Positions 1-6,304 of a stretch of 6,792 nucleotides of DNA are shown piece by piece. The stretch comes from an uncultured Cellvibrionales bacterium (GTDB taxonomy: Bacteria; Pseudomonadota; Gammaproteobacteria; Pseudomonadales; UBA7434). The notes under the pieces are model-generated. The model searched no databases. It was given only the letters and a program-made list of their open reading frames with translations, and had not been told where the DNA came from. The position numbers and the translations under genes are program-made. The stretch is taken from contig CALCNB010000312.1 in the NCBI GenBank assembly GCA_937897785.1, forward strand, positions 1-6,792, written 5' to 3'. Every line of letters starts with the position of its first letter. Position 1 is the stretch's first letter.

Positions 1-548
1 AACAACAAGCCATTATGGGCATCCTTAGGGTACATACTGGTGTGGGCACCAACAAAAACCGCTTTGGTACCCTCAACCACCTGATCCGGCGTCTCTAATA
101 CTGGCCAGGTATATTTGTACCCTTCCCATAAGAGATACATAAACTGGCCCTTATCGCCTTCACCGCCAAGCCACGGGCCGGCAAAATTTCTGACATAAAA
201 CAGGGCGCCAAAGAAGGCAAAAAAGAACATCACTTCTGAAAAGATAAACCAGCCCATACCCCAAACATAGCTGCGCTTTAATTGCAGGCTGTTCATGCCT
301 TGGCGATTTTCCATAATGGCCTGTCTGAACCAGAAAAATAATACTGAGACAAGGCCAAGAAATCCAACAATAGCAATATAGCGCCCAGAACCTGCTTCAT
401 CCGCTGTTAGCTCATTAAAGAAAGACCCCAATCCGAAGATCAAAAAGAATAAGGCAATACTGGCTAAAATAGGGAACGGCGATTGCTCTGGCACATAATA
501 CGGCTCGTAGGCATCATTACTATCCGTCATATGGGTTTCGCTAGACAT
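1..548 (-). CDS. coxC: Cytochrome c oxidase subunit III, N-terminal part (cut by left edge)
   Basis: This is subunit III of the aa3-type terminal oxidase, a membrane subunit that binds no metal and stabilises the proton-pumping core. The window holds about 182 codons of a protein that is usually near 290 residues; the C-terminal part lies beyond position 1. Family features seen are the YYVPEQSPFPI start, a first membrane helix at about residues 26-45, a second at about 55-72, and the strongly conserved stretch WGMGWFIFSEVMFFFAFFGA followed by LFYVRNFA and PWLGGEGDKG. The start at 548 is preceded by GGAG at 555-558, six bases upstream. MTD at residue 7 is a possible alternative start without a better ribosome binding site. 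It is the fourth gene of the operon, 75 bases after ctaG. The stretch VEGTKAVFVGAHTSMYPKDA near the edge is less familiar to me and may be a lineage-specific loop. Family assignment is firm. Confidence 0.95.
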   Translation of the reverse strand, partial: MSSETHMTDSNDAYEPYYVPEQSPFPILASIALFFLIFGLGSFFNELTADEAGSGRYIAIVGFLGLVSVLFFWFRQAIMENRQGMNSLQLKRSYVWGMGWFIFSEVMFFFAFFGALFYVRNFAGPWLGGEGDKGQFMYLLWEGYKYTWPVLETPDQVVEGTKAVFVGAHTSMYPKDAHNGLL

Positions 549-572
549 TTTTTTCTCCAAATAAAACAGGCT

Positions 573-615
573 TAGTGCCCAGTAAAAAACTATTTAATCA
601 AGCACTAGGAAGTGC
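573..615 (-). repeat. Three-arm alternative hairpin in the ctaG-coxC gap
   Basis: On the minus-strand transcript three short arms occur in order: GCACT (615-611), TAGTGC (607-602) and GCACTA (578-573). The middle arm can pair with the first (5 bp, loop of 4) or with the third (6 bp, loop of 23), but not with both. Neither hairpin is followed directly by a U-run typical of an intrinsic terminator; a T6 run lies about 11 bases after the first hairpin. It could affect mRNA processing or the relative output of coxC, but the stems are short and chance is possible. Confidence 0.35.
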
Positions 616-623
616 CGCCATTA

Positions 624-1184
624 TTAACGAATCGCTAAACTATCGCCGGTTATGGCGCCGCCATTCGTAATATCAAACAGCGTATACGACAAAGTGATAG
701 TGCTTACGTTGCCAGGCAAATCACGATCAACAATAAATTTTAGCGGCATATCAATGGCCTCACCGGCCGCCAACTGCTGCTGATTAAAACAAAAACATTC
801 GGTCTTCAAAAAATACGACGCTGCTCGGCTTGGCGAAACGCTGGGTATCGCCTGAGCCATCATAGCCTTTGATGATGGGTTCTTTGCATAAAACGTCGTT
901 TCAATTTCTTCGCCTGGATGTACCTTCATTTTAAATACTTGAGGCTTAAACTCCCAAGGCATATAGTCATTATTAGTAGCAACAAATTGCACCGTCACTT
1001 CTCTGCTAGTATCGATTAAATCAGCTAGCGGAATAAATGCTTCAGCATTTGTTTTGCCATTAAGGCCTGTGATATCACAAAACATATCGTACAATGGCAC
1101 TAAGGCGAAACCAAAGCCAAACATACCGACAGTTACCAATAACAGCCGGATTACTATGCTTTTAATCGACGCGCTAGATTTCAT
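624..1184 (-). CDS. ctaG: Cytochrome c oxidase assembly protein CtaG/Cox11
   Basis: This is a membrane-anchored periplasmic copper chaperone that delivers copper to the CuB site of subunit I during oxidase assembly. The protein has 186 residues, within the normal Cox11 range. It has one N-terminal membrane helix at about residues 10-30, then the conserved VPLYDMFCDITGLNG segment with Cys36, and a periplasmic immunoglobulin-like domain carrying the copper-binding pair Cys130-Phe-Cys132 in the motif TECFCF. All three functionally important cysteines of the family are present. The start at 1184 is supported by AGAAGGTG at 1189-1196. It lies 29 bases after coxA and 75 bases before coxC in the same direction, matching the usual gammaproteobacterial order coxB-coxA-ctaG-coxC, so co-expression with its client is expected. 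Nothing is truncated or missing. Confidence 0.96.
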   Translation of the reverse strand: MKSSASIKSIVIRLLLVTVGMFGFGFALVPLYDMFCDITGLNGKTNAEAFIPLADLIDTSREVTVQFVATNNDYMPWEFKPQVFKMKVHPGEEIETTFYAKNPSSKAMMAQAIPSVSPSRAASYFLKTECFCFNQQQLAAGEAIDMPLKFIVDRDLPGNVSTITLSYTLFDITNGGAITGDSLAIR

Positions 1185-1213
1185 TTGTCACCTTCTATTC
1201 AACCATCAGGCGC

Positions 1214-2767
1214 TTACTTAACCGCTGGCGGCGTAGTGAACGTGTGATAAGGTGCAGGTGATGGGATTGTCCATTCTAAACCTTCTGGGCTTTCCCACAC
1301 TTCATCGGTTGCTTGCTTTCCACCGCGTATGGTTTTTATCACGATGAATAAAAAGAATACCTGACTAAAGCCAAACAAGAACGCACCCATGCTAGCAATC
1401 TGATTAAAATCGGCAAACTGCAGTGCATAATCAGGGATGCGACGCGGCATGCCTGCCAAACCAACAAAGTGCATTGGAAAGAAAGTCACATTTAAGCCGA
1501 CAAACGATAACCAAAAATGGGCCTTACCTAAGCGTTCGTCATACATGTTGCCGCACCATTTAGGCAACCAATAGTAGACGGCAGCAAAGATGGAGAAAAT
1601 AGCGCCCGGCACCAATACGTAATGGAAATGTGCCACCACAAAGTAGGTATCATGGTACTGAAAGTCCGCCGGCGCAATAGCTAGCATCAAACCGGAAAAG
1701 CCGCCGATGGTAAACAGAATAACGAAAGCAATCGAAAACAACATCGGCGTTTCAAAGCTCATAGAGCCGCGGAACATCGTGGTAATCCAGTTGAAGACCT
1801 TTACCCCTGTAGGCACTGCAATCAGCATGGTGGCGTACATGAAGAACAACTCACCCGCAATCGGCATGCCGACGGTAAACATGTGGTGAGCCCAGACGAT
1901 AAACGACAAGAAAGCAATCGATGCCGTCGCGTAAACCATCGAGGCATAACCAAATAAAGGCTTACGCGCAAAGGTAGGAATAATCGCTGACACAATGCCA
2001 AATGCTGGCAAGATCATAATATACACTTCGGGATGGCCAAAGAACCAAAACACGTGCTGGAACAATACGGGGTCACCACCACCGGCAGCGTTGAAGAAAC
2101 TGGTGCCAAAGTGAATATCCATTAGCATCATAGTCACACAACCAGCCAAGACGGGCATAACCGCTATTAATAAGTAGGCGGTGATTAACCATGTCCATAC
2201 GAATAGCGGCATCTTCATTAAGGTCATGCCAGGCGCGCGCATATTCAGGATGGTCGCAATAATATTAATCGAACCCATGATCGATGACGCACCCATAATG
2301 TGAACGGCAAAGATAAAGTAGGTCACGCTGGGTGGGGCATAGGTGGTTGATAGCGGTGCGTAAAAAGTCCAACCAAAGTTAGGGCCGCCACCTTCCATAA
2401 ATAAAGTCGAAGTTAATAGGGCAAAAGCAAAGGGTAAAATCCAAAAGCTCCAGTTATTCATTCTCGGCAATGCCATGTCAGGCGCACCAACCATCATCGG
2501 GATAAGCCAATTAGCCAATCCCACAAAAGCAGGCATCACGGCACCAAAAACCATGACAAGCCCATGCATGGTAGTCATTTGATTGAAAAACTCGGGCTCG
2601 ACTAATTGTAAGCCTGGCTGGAATAACTCAGCTCGAATGACAAGCGCAAATACGCCACCCATAAGAAACATAGCAAAACTGAACCATAAATACATTGAGC
2701 CGATATCTTTGTGGTTTGTTGTAAACAACCAGCGGCCAAAACCTTGTGCGGGACCATGATCACCCAT
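1214..2767 (-). CDS. coxA: Cytochrome c oxidase subunit I (aa3-type, A1 family)
   Basis: This is the catalytic subunit: it reduces O2 to water at a heme a3-CuB centre and pumps protons across the inner membrane. The 517-residue protein has about 12 membrane helices. Ligands visible are His68 (low-spin heme a, in TMHG), His245 with the cross-linked Tyr249 in GHPEVY, the CuB pair His294-His295, and His380 (heme a3) with His382 (heme a) in VAHFHYVL. Glu247 in GHPEVY and Asp97 in APDMALPRMNN mark the D proton channel, and Lys323 in VPTGVKVFNW marks the K channel; this combination defines the A1 mitochondrial-like family of heme-copper oxidases. The start at 2767 has AAGGAG at 2776-2781, which overlaps the coxB stop codon. 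No key residue is missing and the length is normal. An alternative such as a quinol oxidase subunit is unlikely because the neighbouring subunit II keeps its CuA site. Confidence 0.98.
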   Translation of the reverse strand: MGDHGPAQGFGRWLFTTNHKDIGSMYLWFSFAMFLMGGVFALVIRAELFQPGLQLVEPEFFNQMTTMHGLVMVFGAVMPAFVGLANWLIPMMVGAPDMALPRMNNWSFWILPFAFALLTSTLFMEGGGPNFGWTFYAPLSTTYAPPSVTYFIFAVHIMGASSIMGSINIIATILNMRAPGMTLMKMPLFVWTWLITAYLLIAVMPVLAGCVTMMLMDIHFGTSFFNAAGGGDPVLFQHVFWFFGHPEVYIMILPAFGIVSAIIPTFARKPLFGYASMVYATASIAFLSFIVWAHHMFTVGMPIAGELFFMYATMLIAVPTGVKVFNWITTMFRGSMSFETPMLFSIAFVILFTIGGFSGLMLAIAPADFQYHDTYFVVAHFHYVLVPGAIFSIFAAVYYWLPKWCGNMYDERLGKAHFWLSFVGLNVTFFPMHFVGLAGMPRRIPDYALQFADFNQIASMGAFLFGFSQVFFLFIVIKTIRGGKQATDEVWESPEGLEWTIPSPAPYHTFTTPPAVK

Positions 2768-2775
2768 TATCGGTA

Positions 2776-2781
2776 CTCCTT
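2776..2781 (-). promoter_or_regulatory. coxA ribosome binding site overlapping the coxB stop
   Basis: On the minus strand AAGGAG lies eight bases before the coxA ATG and shares two bases with the TAA stop of coxB (2780-2782). Ribosomes ending coxB would therefore sit on the coxA initiation site. This suggests translational coupling of subunits II and I, which would help keep their amounts equal. The coupling is inferred; the site itself is plain in the sequence. Confidence 0.8.
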
Positions 2782-3961
2782 ATAAACTTCTTTTGTGATT
2801 TAAAACGTCGACTGGCTGGAGCATATCACCCATATTATTACCCCAAGCATTTCGCTTGTAGGTGATAACGGCCGCCATATCGATATTGTTCAACTGCTCG
2901 CCAAAGGCTTGCATGGCCGAGCCCTGCACACCATTGATCATTAAGCTTAAATGCCCATTCATTGGGCCCGTAGTAATAGATGAGCCAATTAATGAGGGGC
3001 CTACGCCCCCAGCGCCAGCTGGGCCATGACAGGCAACACAGTTAGTTTGGTAAACTTTTTCACCGCGGGCATACAGGTCGTCCATAGAAAAACTTTGCGA
3101 CATGGCTAATTTCAGCTCTTCTGCCTCAACTTTTTTGGTATCAAGCCATTGCTGGTAATCAACCTCTTCCATTGCATGCACAACAATTGGCATAAAGCCG
3201 TGCGCTTTGCCGCACAGCTCCGCACACTGACCGCGATAGATGCCCGGCTCATCAACAATCGTCCAGACATCATTGATATAGCCAGGAATTGCATCGCGCT
3301 TAACCGCTAAGGCAGGCACCCACCAAGCGTGGATGACATCATTGGCTGTGATTAAGAAGCGCACCTTTTTATTGATGGGGATAACAACGGGCTCGTCGAC
3401 TTCCAACAGGTAATGCTCGCCCTTTGGTACACGGCCATAAATTTCATCTTGAGGCGTAGTTAGATTACTGAAAAAACTAACCTCTTCGCCCAGATACTCA
3501 TACTGCCACTTCCATTGGTAGCCAACCACTTTGATGTCAATATCAGCATCAGAAGTATCGTAAATTTTAATTAGGGTAGAGGTGGCCGGTACGGCCATGG
3601 CAACCAAGATTATAGCGGGAATGATCGTCCAGGCTAGCTCAACTAGTGTGCTCTCATGAAACTTAGACGGTACCGCACCGGCGGATTTTCGATGCATAAT
3701 CATCGAATAAAACATAACGCCAAACACCACAACACCAATCCATACGCAGATCATAAAAATCAACATATGCAGGTCATAGATTTCATGGCTGGTAGCGGTT
3801 ACCCCTTGGGGCATGTTCATTCCCCAACGCTGCGCCTCACCGGCAACCACTTCACTGCTCTTTGCAAACGCTTGAGAACTCAGGGCTAACAGGGGAAATA
3901 CAACAAAAGGCTTAACACTCAATAGCGACTTAACGGTCGGTCGCTTGCTAAAAAATAGCAT
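2780..3961 (-). CDS. coxB: Cytochrome c oxidase subunit II with fused cytochrome c domain
   Basis: Subunit II takes electrons from periplasmic cytochrome c and passes them through CuA to subunit I. The 393-residue protein has, in order: a signal peptide ending near AFA (residues 31-33); two membrane helices at about 63-85 and 107-129; the aromatic electron-entry motif GYQWKWQYEY (147-156); and the cupredoxin domain. The CuA ligands His211, Cys246, Glu248, Cys250, His254 and Met257 are all present in NDVIHAWW and QCAELCGKAHGFM. A C-terminal class I cytochrome c domain follows, with the heme site Cys308-Val-Ala-Cys311-His312 and a probable axial Met350 in GSAMQAF. The fusion makes this a caa3-like enzyme, as in Pseudomonas CoxB. 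The start at 3961 has AGGAGA at 3971-3976, nine bases upstream. It is the first gene of the operon, so its promoter should lie in 3962-4140. All expected ligands are present. Confidence 0.97.
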   Translation of the reverse strand: MLFFSKRPTVKSLLSVKPFVVFPLLALSSQAFAKSSEVVAGEAQRWGMNMPQGVTATSHEIYDLHMLIFMICVWIGVVVFGVMFYSMIMHRKSAGAVPSKFHESTLVELAWTIIPAIILVAMAVPATSTLIKIYDTSDADIDIKVVGYQWKWQYEYLGEEVSFFSNLTTPQDEIYGRVPKGEHYLLEVDEPVVIPINKKVRFLITANDVIHAWWVPALAVKRDAIPGYINDVWTIVDEPGIYRGQCAELCGKAHGFMPIVVHAMEEVDYQQWLDTKKVEAEELKLAMSQSFSMDDLYARGEKVYQTNCVACHGPAGAGGVGPSLIGSSITTGPMNGHLSLMINGVQGSAMQAFGEQLNNIDMAAVITYKRNAWGNNMGDMLQPVDVLNHKRSL

Positions 3962-4012
3962 AATCTACATTCTCCTAAACACTTACATAACGTACTTATT
4001 TGGCTCGTTAAA

Positions 4013-4096
4013 ATAACAGTCTGATAACAGTATCGATTACTCCATCACCATAACATGTTTAAATTCATAGGGTTAACCCATTCCTCGAATCGATAC
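4013..4096. repeat. Cluster of dyads and direct repeats upstream of coxB
   Basis: Within 84 bases there are several repeat elements. ATAACAGT occurs at 4013-4020 and again at 4024-4031, a period of 11, close to one helical turn. The palindrome AACATGTT lies at 4052-4059 and GGGTTAACCC at 4070-4079. A perfect 9-bp inverted repeat has arms GTATCGATT (4030-4038) and AATCGATAC (4088-4096) that flank both palindromes. The block lies 50-135 bases upstream of the coxB start. A regulator-binding region for the oxidase operon is a reasonable inference; I cannot name the regulator. Confidence 0.4.
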
Positions 4097-4413
4097 AAGC
4101 TTTTACTTCAATCATCGAGAGTGAATTGACTCGCCTTTATTATGGCTTTACGAACAAGGGCCAAACCAATTGGGCCGCGGAATATATCTTGCGGAAAGAC
4201 TGGTAACCATTTAAACGCAAAAAAGCGCGGCGATTATAGCAAAGTAAATAAATATCTGACTATCAATGGAGGTCTAATTACCGCAAGAACCCTATTTCTT
4301 GGCAGAAATACCATTTTAAATGGTTAATGCCGGCCGCTATTTTAAAGTTGGCCAGTATTATTCTGAATTAGCCTTTAGATTTCTATATTTTGCCCTATCA
4401 TCACCTCTTATAT

Positions 4414-4433
4414 ACGGATTAACTAACGGATTA
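4414..4433 (+). repeat. Short tandem ACGGATTA repeat before the MATE gene
   Basis: The octamer ACGGATTA occurs at 4414-4421 and 4426-4433, a 12-base period, ending 14 bases before the transporter start codon. The stretch replaces a recognisable Shine-Dalgarno sequence, which is absent or very weak here. It could be an operator overlapping the transcription start, a feature of the leader RNA, or chance. Confidence 0.35.
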
Positions 4434-4447
4434 TCTCACAGCTCAGA

Positions 4448-5779
4448 ATGATATTTAACCAAGCCGAGAATAAAAAAATTTGGTCGATTGCTTGGCCGAT
4501 GATGCTTTGTAGTCTGACCACGCCACTTTTGGGGCTAACCGACACCTTCTTGCTTGGCCATTTTAGCAGTGGCGAGCACCTGTCTGCCGTGGCTATCGGC
4601 GTCAGTGTCATTAGCATGCTGTATTGGGGATTTGGCTTCTTGCGGATGGGGACTACCTCTCTGATTGCTAGGGATAGGGGACAGCAGCTCAAAACCGGAC
4701 GGATGGCACCCGAAATCACCGCTAACATACTCGGCCGAGGCCTCTTACTGGCTTTATTTTGCAGTGTTTTAGTCCTACTGCTGACCCCTTTCTCAGCTGC
4801 ACTTATTGTTGAGGCGATGAATGCCAGCACAGCTATCGCCCCATTAAGTATCGACTATATTCAAGTCAGGCTTTACTCTGCTCCAGCGGTATTGATTAGC
4901 TACGTTATTTCAGGCTGGCTGATTGGCTCGCAAAATACCCGCGCCGCATTGGCCATTGTTATCACAGCCAACGTCATTAACATTGGCTTAGACTATGTGT
5001 TTATTGCTGAGCTGAATATGCACAGCCGAGGAGCAGCTATTGCTTCGGTTATCGCTGAATACGCAGCTGCAGGGCTGGCCATCGGTATTCTTATCAACGC
5101 CAAAATTCTCGACCGAGATCTTCGTTGGCGCCAGTGGTTCAAACTCTCGGCCTGCAAAGCCCTATTGCAATTAAATTATCATCTTTTTATACGGACACTA
5201 TTAATTCTATTTAGTTTGAATTTTTTTACCGCCCAAGGTGCGGCCCTTGGTGATAATGTTTTGGCCGCCAACGCCATTTTGCTTCAACTTGCCTTGCTAA
5301 CTGCCTACGTCATGGACGGTTTTAGCTTTGCCGCAGAGGCGCTTTGTGGCGAGTCAGCAGGACGACAAGACGCCCGCCAACTCCACCGCTACGCCCTGCA
5401 TTGTGGCGCTTGGGTGTTGATAACCGCCCTCGGGTTTAGCTGCTCATACGCTCTGGGTGGCGAATTGATTATTCATACGCTGAGTACTATCAATTCAATT
5501 AATAGTATCGCTATAGACTATCTACCATGGTTAGTGCTCATGCCTATAGCAGGCATGGCGGCGTATTTGTTTGACGGCGTTTATATCGGTTGTGGATCCG
5601 TAAAAGCTATGCACCTGAGCGTATGGTTGGGTTTATTGATGATATATCTGCCTATTTGGTGGCTGAGTCAAGCTTGGCACAATCACGGTCTTTGGTTTGC
5701 TTTGGTCTGCTTCACTGGGTTCAGAGGGCTCAGCTTGGCTATTTACTACCCCCGATTGCTGACTCGATTGAGCGCTTAA
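4448..5779 (+). CDS. dinF: MATE family efflux transporter, DinF type
   Basis: This is an inner-membrane multidrug/toxin extrusion protein that would export organic compounds in exchange for H+ or Na+; the substrate cannot be read from the sequence. It has 443 residues, typical of DinF, and about 12 hydrophobic segments in two halves. DinF-clade marks include AWPMMLCSLTTPLLGLTDT with Asp32 in the first helix and FLLGH after it, FLRMGTTSL (64-72), SGWLIGSQNTRAAL (155-168), ANVINIGLDYVF (174-185), GAAIASVIAEYA (195-206), MDGFSFAAEAL (289-299) and FRGLSLA (425-431). The chosen start gives the usual short N-terminus before helix 1, although no strong ribosome binding site precedes it (GCTCAGA only). 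It diverges from coxB and converges with yheV, sharing a TTAA that ends both genes. It is not next to lexA here, so SOS control as in E. coli should not be assumed. The family call is firm; the symbol is by similarity. Confidence 0.9.
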   Translation: MIFNQAENKKIWSIAWPMMLCSLTTPLLGLTDTFLLGHFSSGEHLSAVAIGVSVISMLYWGFGFLRMGTTSLIARDRGQQLKTGRMAPEITANILGRGLLLALFCSVLVLLLTPFSAALIVEAMNASTAIAPLSIDYIQVRLYSAPAVLISYVISGWLIGSQNTRAALAIVITANVINIGLDYVFIAELNMHSRGAAIASVIAEYAAAGLAIGILINAKILDRDLRWRQWFKLSACKALLQLNYHLFIRTLLILFSLNFFTAQGAALGDNVLAANAILLQLALLTAYVMDGFSFAAEALCGESAGRQDARQLHRYALHCGAWVLITALGFSCSYALGGELIIHTLSTINSINSIAIDYLPWLVLMPIAGMAAYLFDGVYIGCGSVKAMHLSVWLGLLMIYLPIWWLSQAWHNHGLWFALVCFTGFRGLSLAIYYPRLLTRLSA

Positions 5780-6036
5780 GCTTGCTTATTGGGATCAATC
5801 AGCTTAACCGGCTCAACCGCTACTTCGTGTGCCAGTGGCTTTTCGCCTAGGCGGCTCTGGTTGACGCGAGTGACCAGCTCCTCCGGCTTTCGATTATCAG
5901 TTTGCTCAAAAGGTTCATTAAAATCACAGCGATTGCAGGCGCGCCATTTTTCATCACCCTCAAAATAAACATAGACCTTATCTCTTTGCTGGCACTGTGG
6001 GCATAGCGCACCCGCAATGTATCTTTTTTTATGCAT
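5776..6036 (-). CDS. yheV: YheV family putative zinc-ribbon protein
   Basis: This small soluble protein of the YheV family has no established biochemical role that I know of. With the start chosen here it has 86 residues. Four cysteines form a zinc-ribbon pattern: Cys12 and Cys15 in CPQC, and Cys34 and Cys37 in CNRC. The N-terminal KKRYIAGALCPQC and the later ELVTRVN match what I recall of the family. The C-terminal third is polar and probably disordered. I prefer the ATG at 6034-6036 because GGTGAT lies a few bases before it and the family begins with a short basic segment; an in-frame ATG at 6046-6048 would add MVIY and has no ribosome binding site. It converges with the MATE gene and overlaps it by four bases at a shared TTAA. 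It diverges from the carbonic anhydrase remnant. Zinc binding is inferred from the cysteines. Confidence 0.85.
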   Translation of the reverse strand: MHKKRYIAGALCPQCQQRDKVYVYFEGDEKWRACNRCDFNEPFEQTDNRKPEELVTRVNQSRLGEKPLAHEVAVEPVKLIDPNKQA

Positions 6037-6056
6037 GTATATCACCATTTATTATG

Positions 6057-6092
6057 GAATTTTTATCGCCAGCCTTTCACGCTTAAAAATTC
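6057..6092. repeat. 9-bp inverted repeat before yheV
   Basis: Perfect arms GAATTTTTA (6057-6065) and TAAAAATTC (6084-6092) are separated by 18 bases. The right arm overlaps the candidate extended -10 of yheV. It could be an operator or a leader hairpin in the yheV transcript; the arms are AT-rich, which raises the chance of coincidence. It is not followed by a U-run in either direction and so is not a good terminator. Confidence 0.4.
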
Positions 6093-6097
6093 TATCA
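6089..6097 (-). promoter_or_regulatory. Candidate extended -10 promoter for yheV
   Basis: On the minus strand TGATAGAAT fits the extended -10 pattern TGnTATAAT with one mismatch in the hexamer. No good -35 is seen about 17 bases upstream. It would give a leader of roughly 45 bases before the preferred yheV start, part of it covered by the 9-bp inverted repeat. Confidence 0.35.
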
Positions 6098-6117
6098 TAT
6101 CAGCGGCCAAGCCAGTT

Positions 6118-6126
6118 TGGTACAAT
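6118..6126 (+). promoter_or_regulatory. Candidate extended -10 promoter for the carbonic anhydrase gene
   Basis: TGGTACAAT fits the extended -10 pattern with one mismatch and lies 52 bases before the ATG at 6179. The -35 region is poor. It stands back to back with the candidate yheV promoter, about 20 bases away, which is a common layout for a divergent pair. Confidence 0.4.
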
Positions 6127-6178
6127 CAAGCGCGTAGTGAAGTAACATCAAATTCGTATCACTTGAGGTCAATTGACT

Positions 6179-6304
6179 ATGGCTATCCGCGCTTTTCATG
6201 AATATACGCCTGTGCTTGCAAAAGGGGTTTTTATCGACCCTTCGGCGGTCGTCATAGGTAATGTATGTCTGGGGCAAGACTGCTCGGTCTGGCCACAAGC
6301 CGTA
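6179..6304 (+). pseudogene. Gamma-class carbonic anhydrase, 5' remnant of 42 codons
   Basis: The first 42 residues match the start of the bacterial gamma-carbonic anhydrase / left-handed beta-helix family (YrdA-like): MAIRAF, then VFIDPSAVVIGNVCLG, then CSVWPQAV. In the family this is followed by I/V-R-G-D and the coils carrying three zinc-binding histidines, for a total near 175-180 residues. Here the match stops after Val42 (6302-6304), so all zinc ligands and most of the helix are absent. The frame runs on for 38 unrelated residues to a TAG at 6419-6421, giving at most an 80-residue chimeric product. The start has TGAGGT at 6164-6169, nine bases upstream, and a candidate promoter at 6118-6126, so the 5' end looks intact. 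The break coincides with the beginning of MmgE/PrpD homology in another frame. The original activity, CO2 hydration or another role, must be lost if the join is real. Confidence 0.85.

Larger units (their letters stand above)
3962..4447. other. Divergent intergenic region between coxB and the MATE gene
   Basis: I see no convincing gene in these 486 bases. The part near coxB (about 3962-4140) should hold the oxidase operon promoter and carries the dyads listed separately. One weak sigma70-like pair on the minus strand is TTAACC (4071-4076) and TTATGG (4048-4053) with a 17-base spacer, but the match is poor. The middle (4141-4330) has palindromes CCAATTGG (4166-4173) and a 15-base dyad ACCATTT-T-AAATGGT (4310-4324). 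The part near the MATE gene is AT-rich, with TATATAC at 4409-4415 as a possible -10 region and no clear -35. I found no clear intrinsic terminator or canonical FNR-type box. Confidence 0.6.

Noticed and set aside
3965..3970. ATG-TAG start-stop directly after the coxB Shine-Dalgarno sequence, a possible minimal upstream ORF
   Set aside because: The ATG abuts the AGGAGA with no spacing, too close for initiation, while the coxB ATG is at a good distance of nine bases.
4142..4327. A 61-codon plus-strand reading frame in the coxB-MATE gap
   Set aside because: It has no ribosome binding site before its ATG, no recognisable domain, and basic, low-information composition. It reads as a chance frame in a regulatory gap.
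4328..4360. GGCC...GGCC hairpin as a possible intrinsic terminator in the intergenic region
   Set aside because: The stem is only four perfect base pairs with a loop of 14 and no U-run follows on either strand.
4423..4830. A 135-codon minus-strand reading frame
   Set aside because: It lies antisense within the clearly real MATE gene, has no family resemblance and no ribosome binding site of note.
5484..5512. TACTAT...ATAGTA inverted repeat inside the MATE gene
   Set aside because: It lies within an intact coding region (encoding INSINS) and is six base pairs long, consistent with chance and codon repetition.
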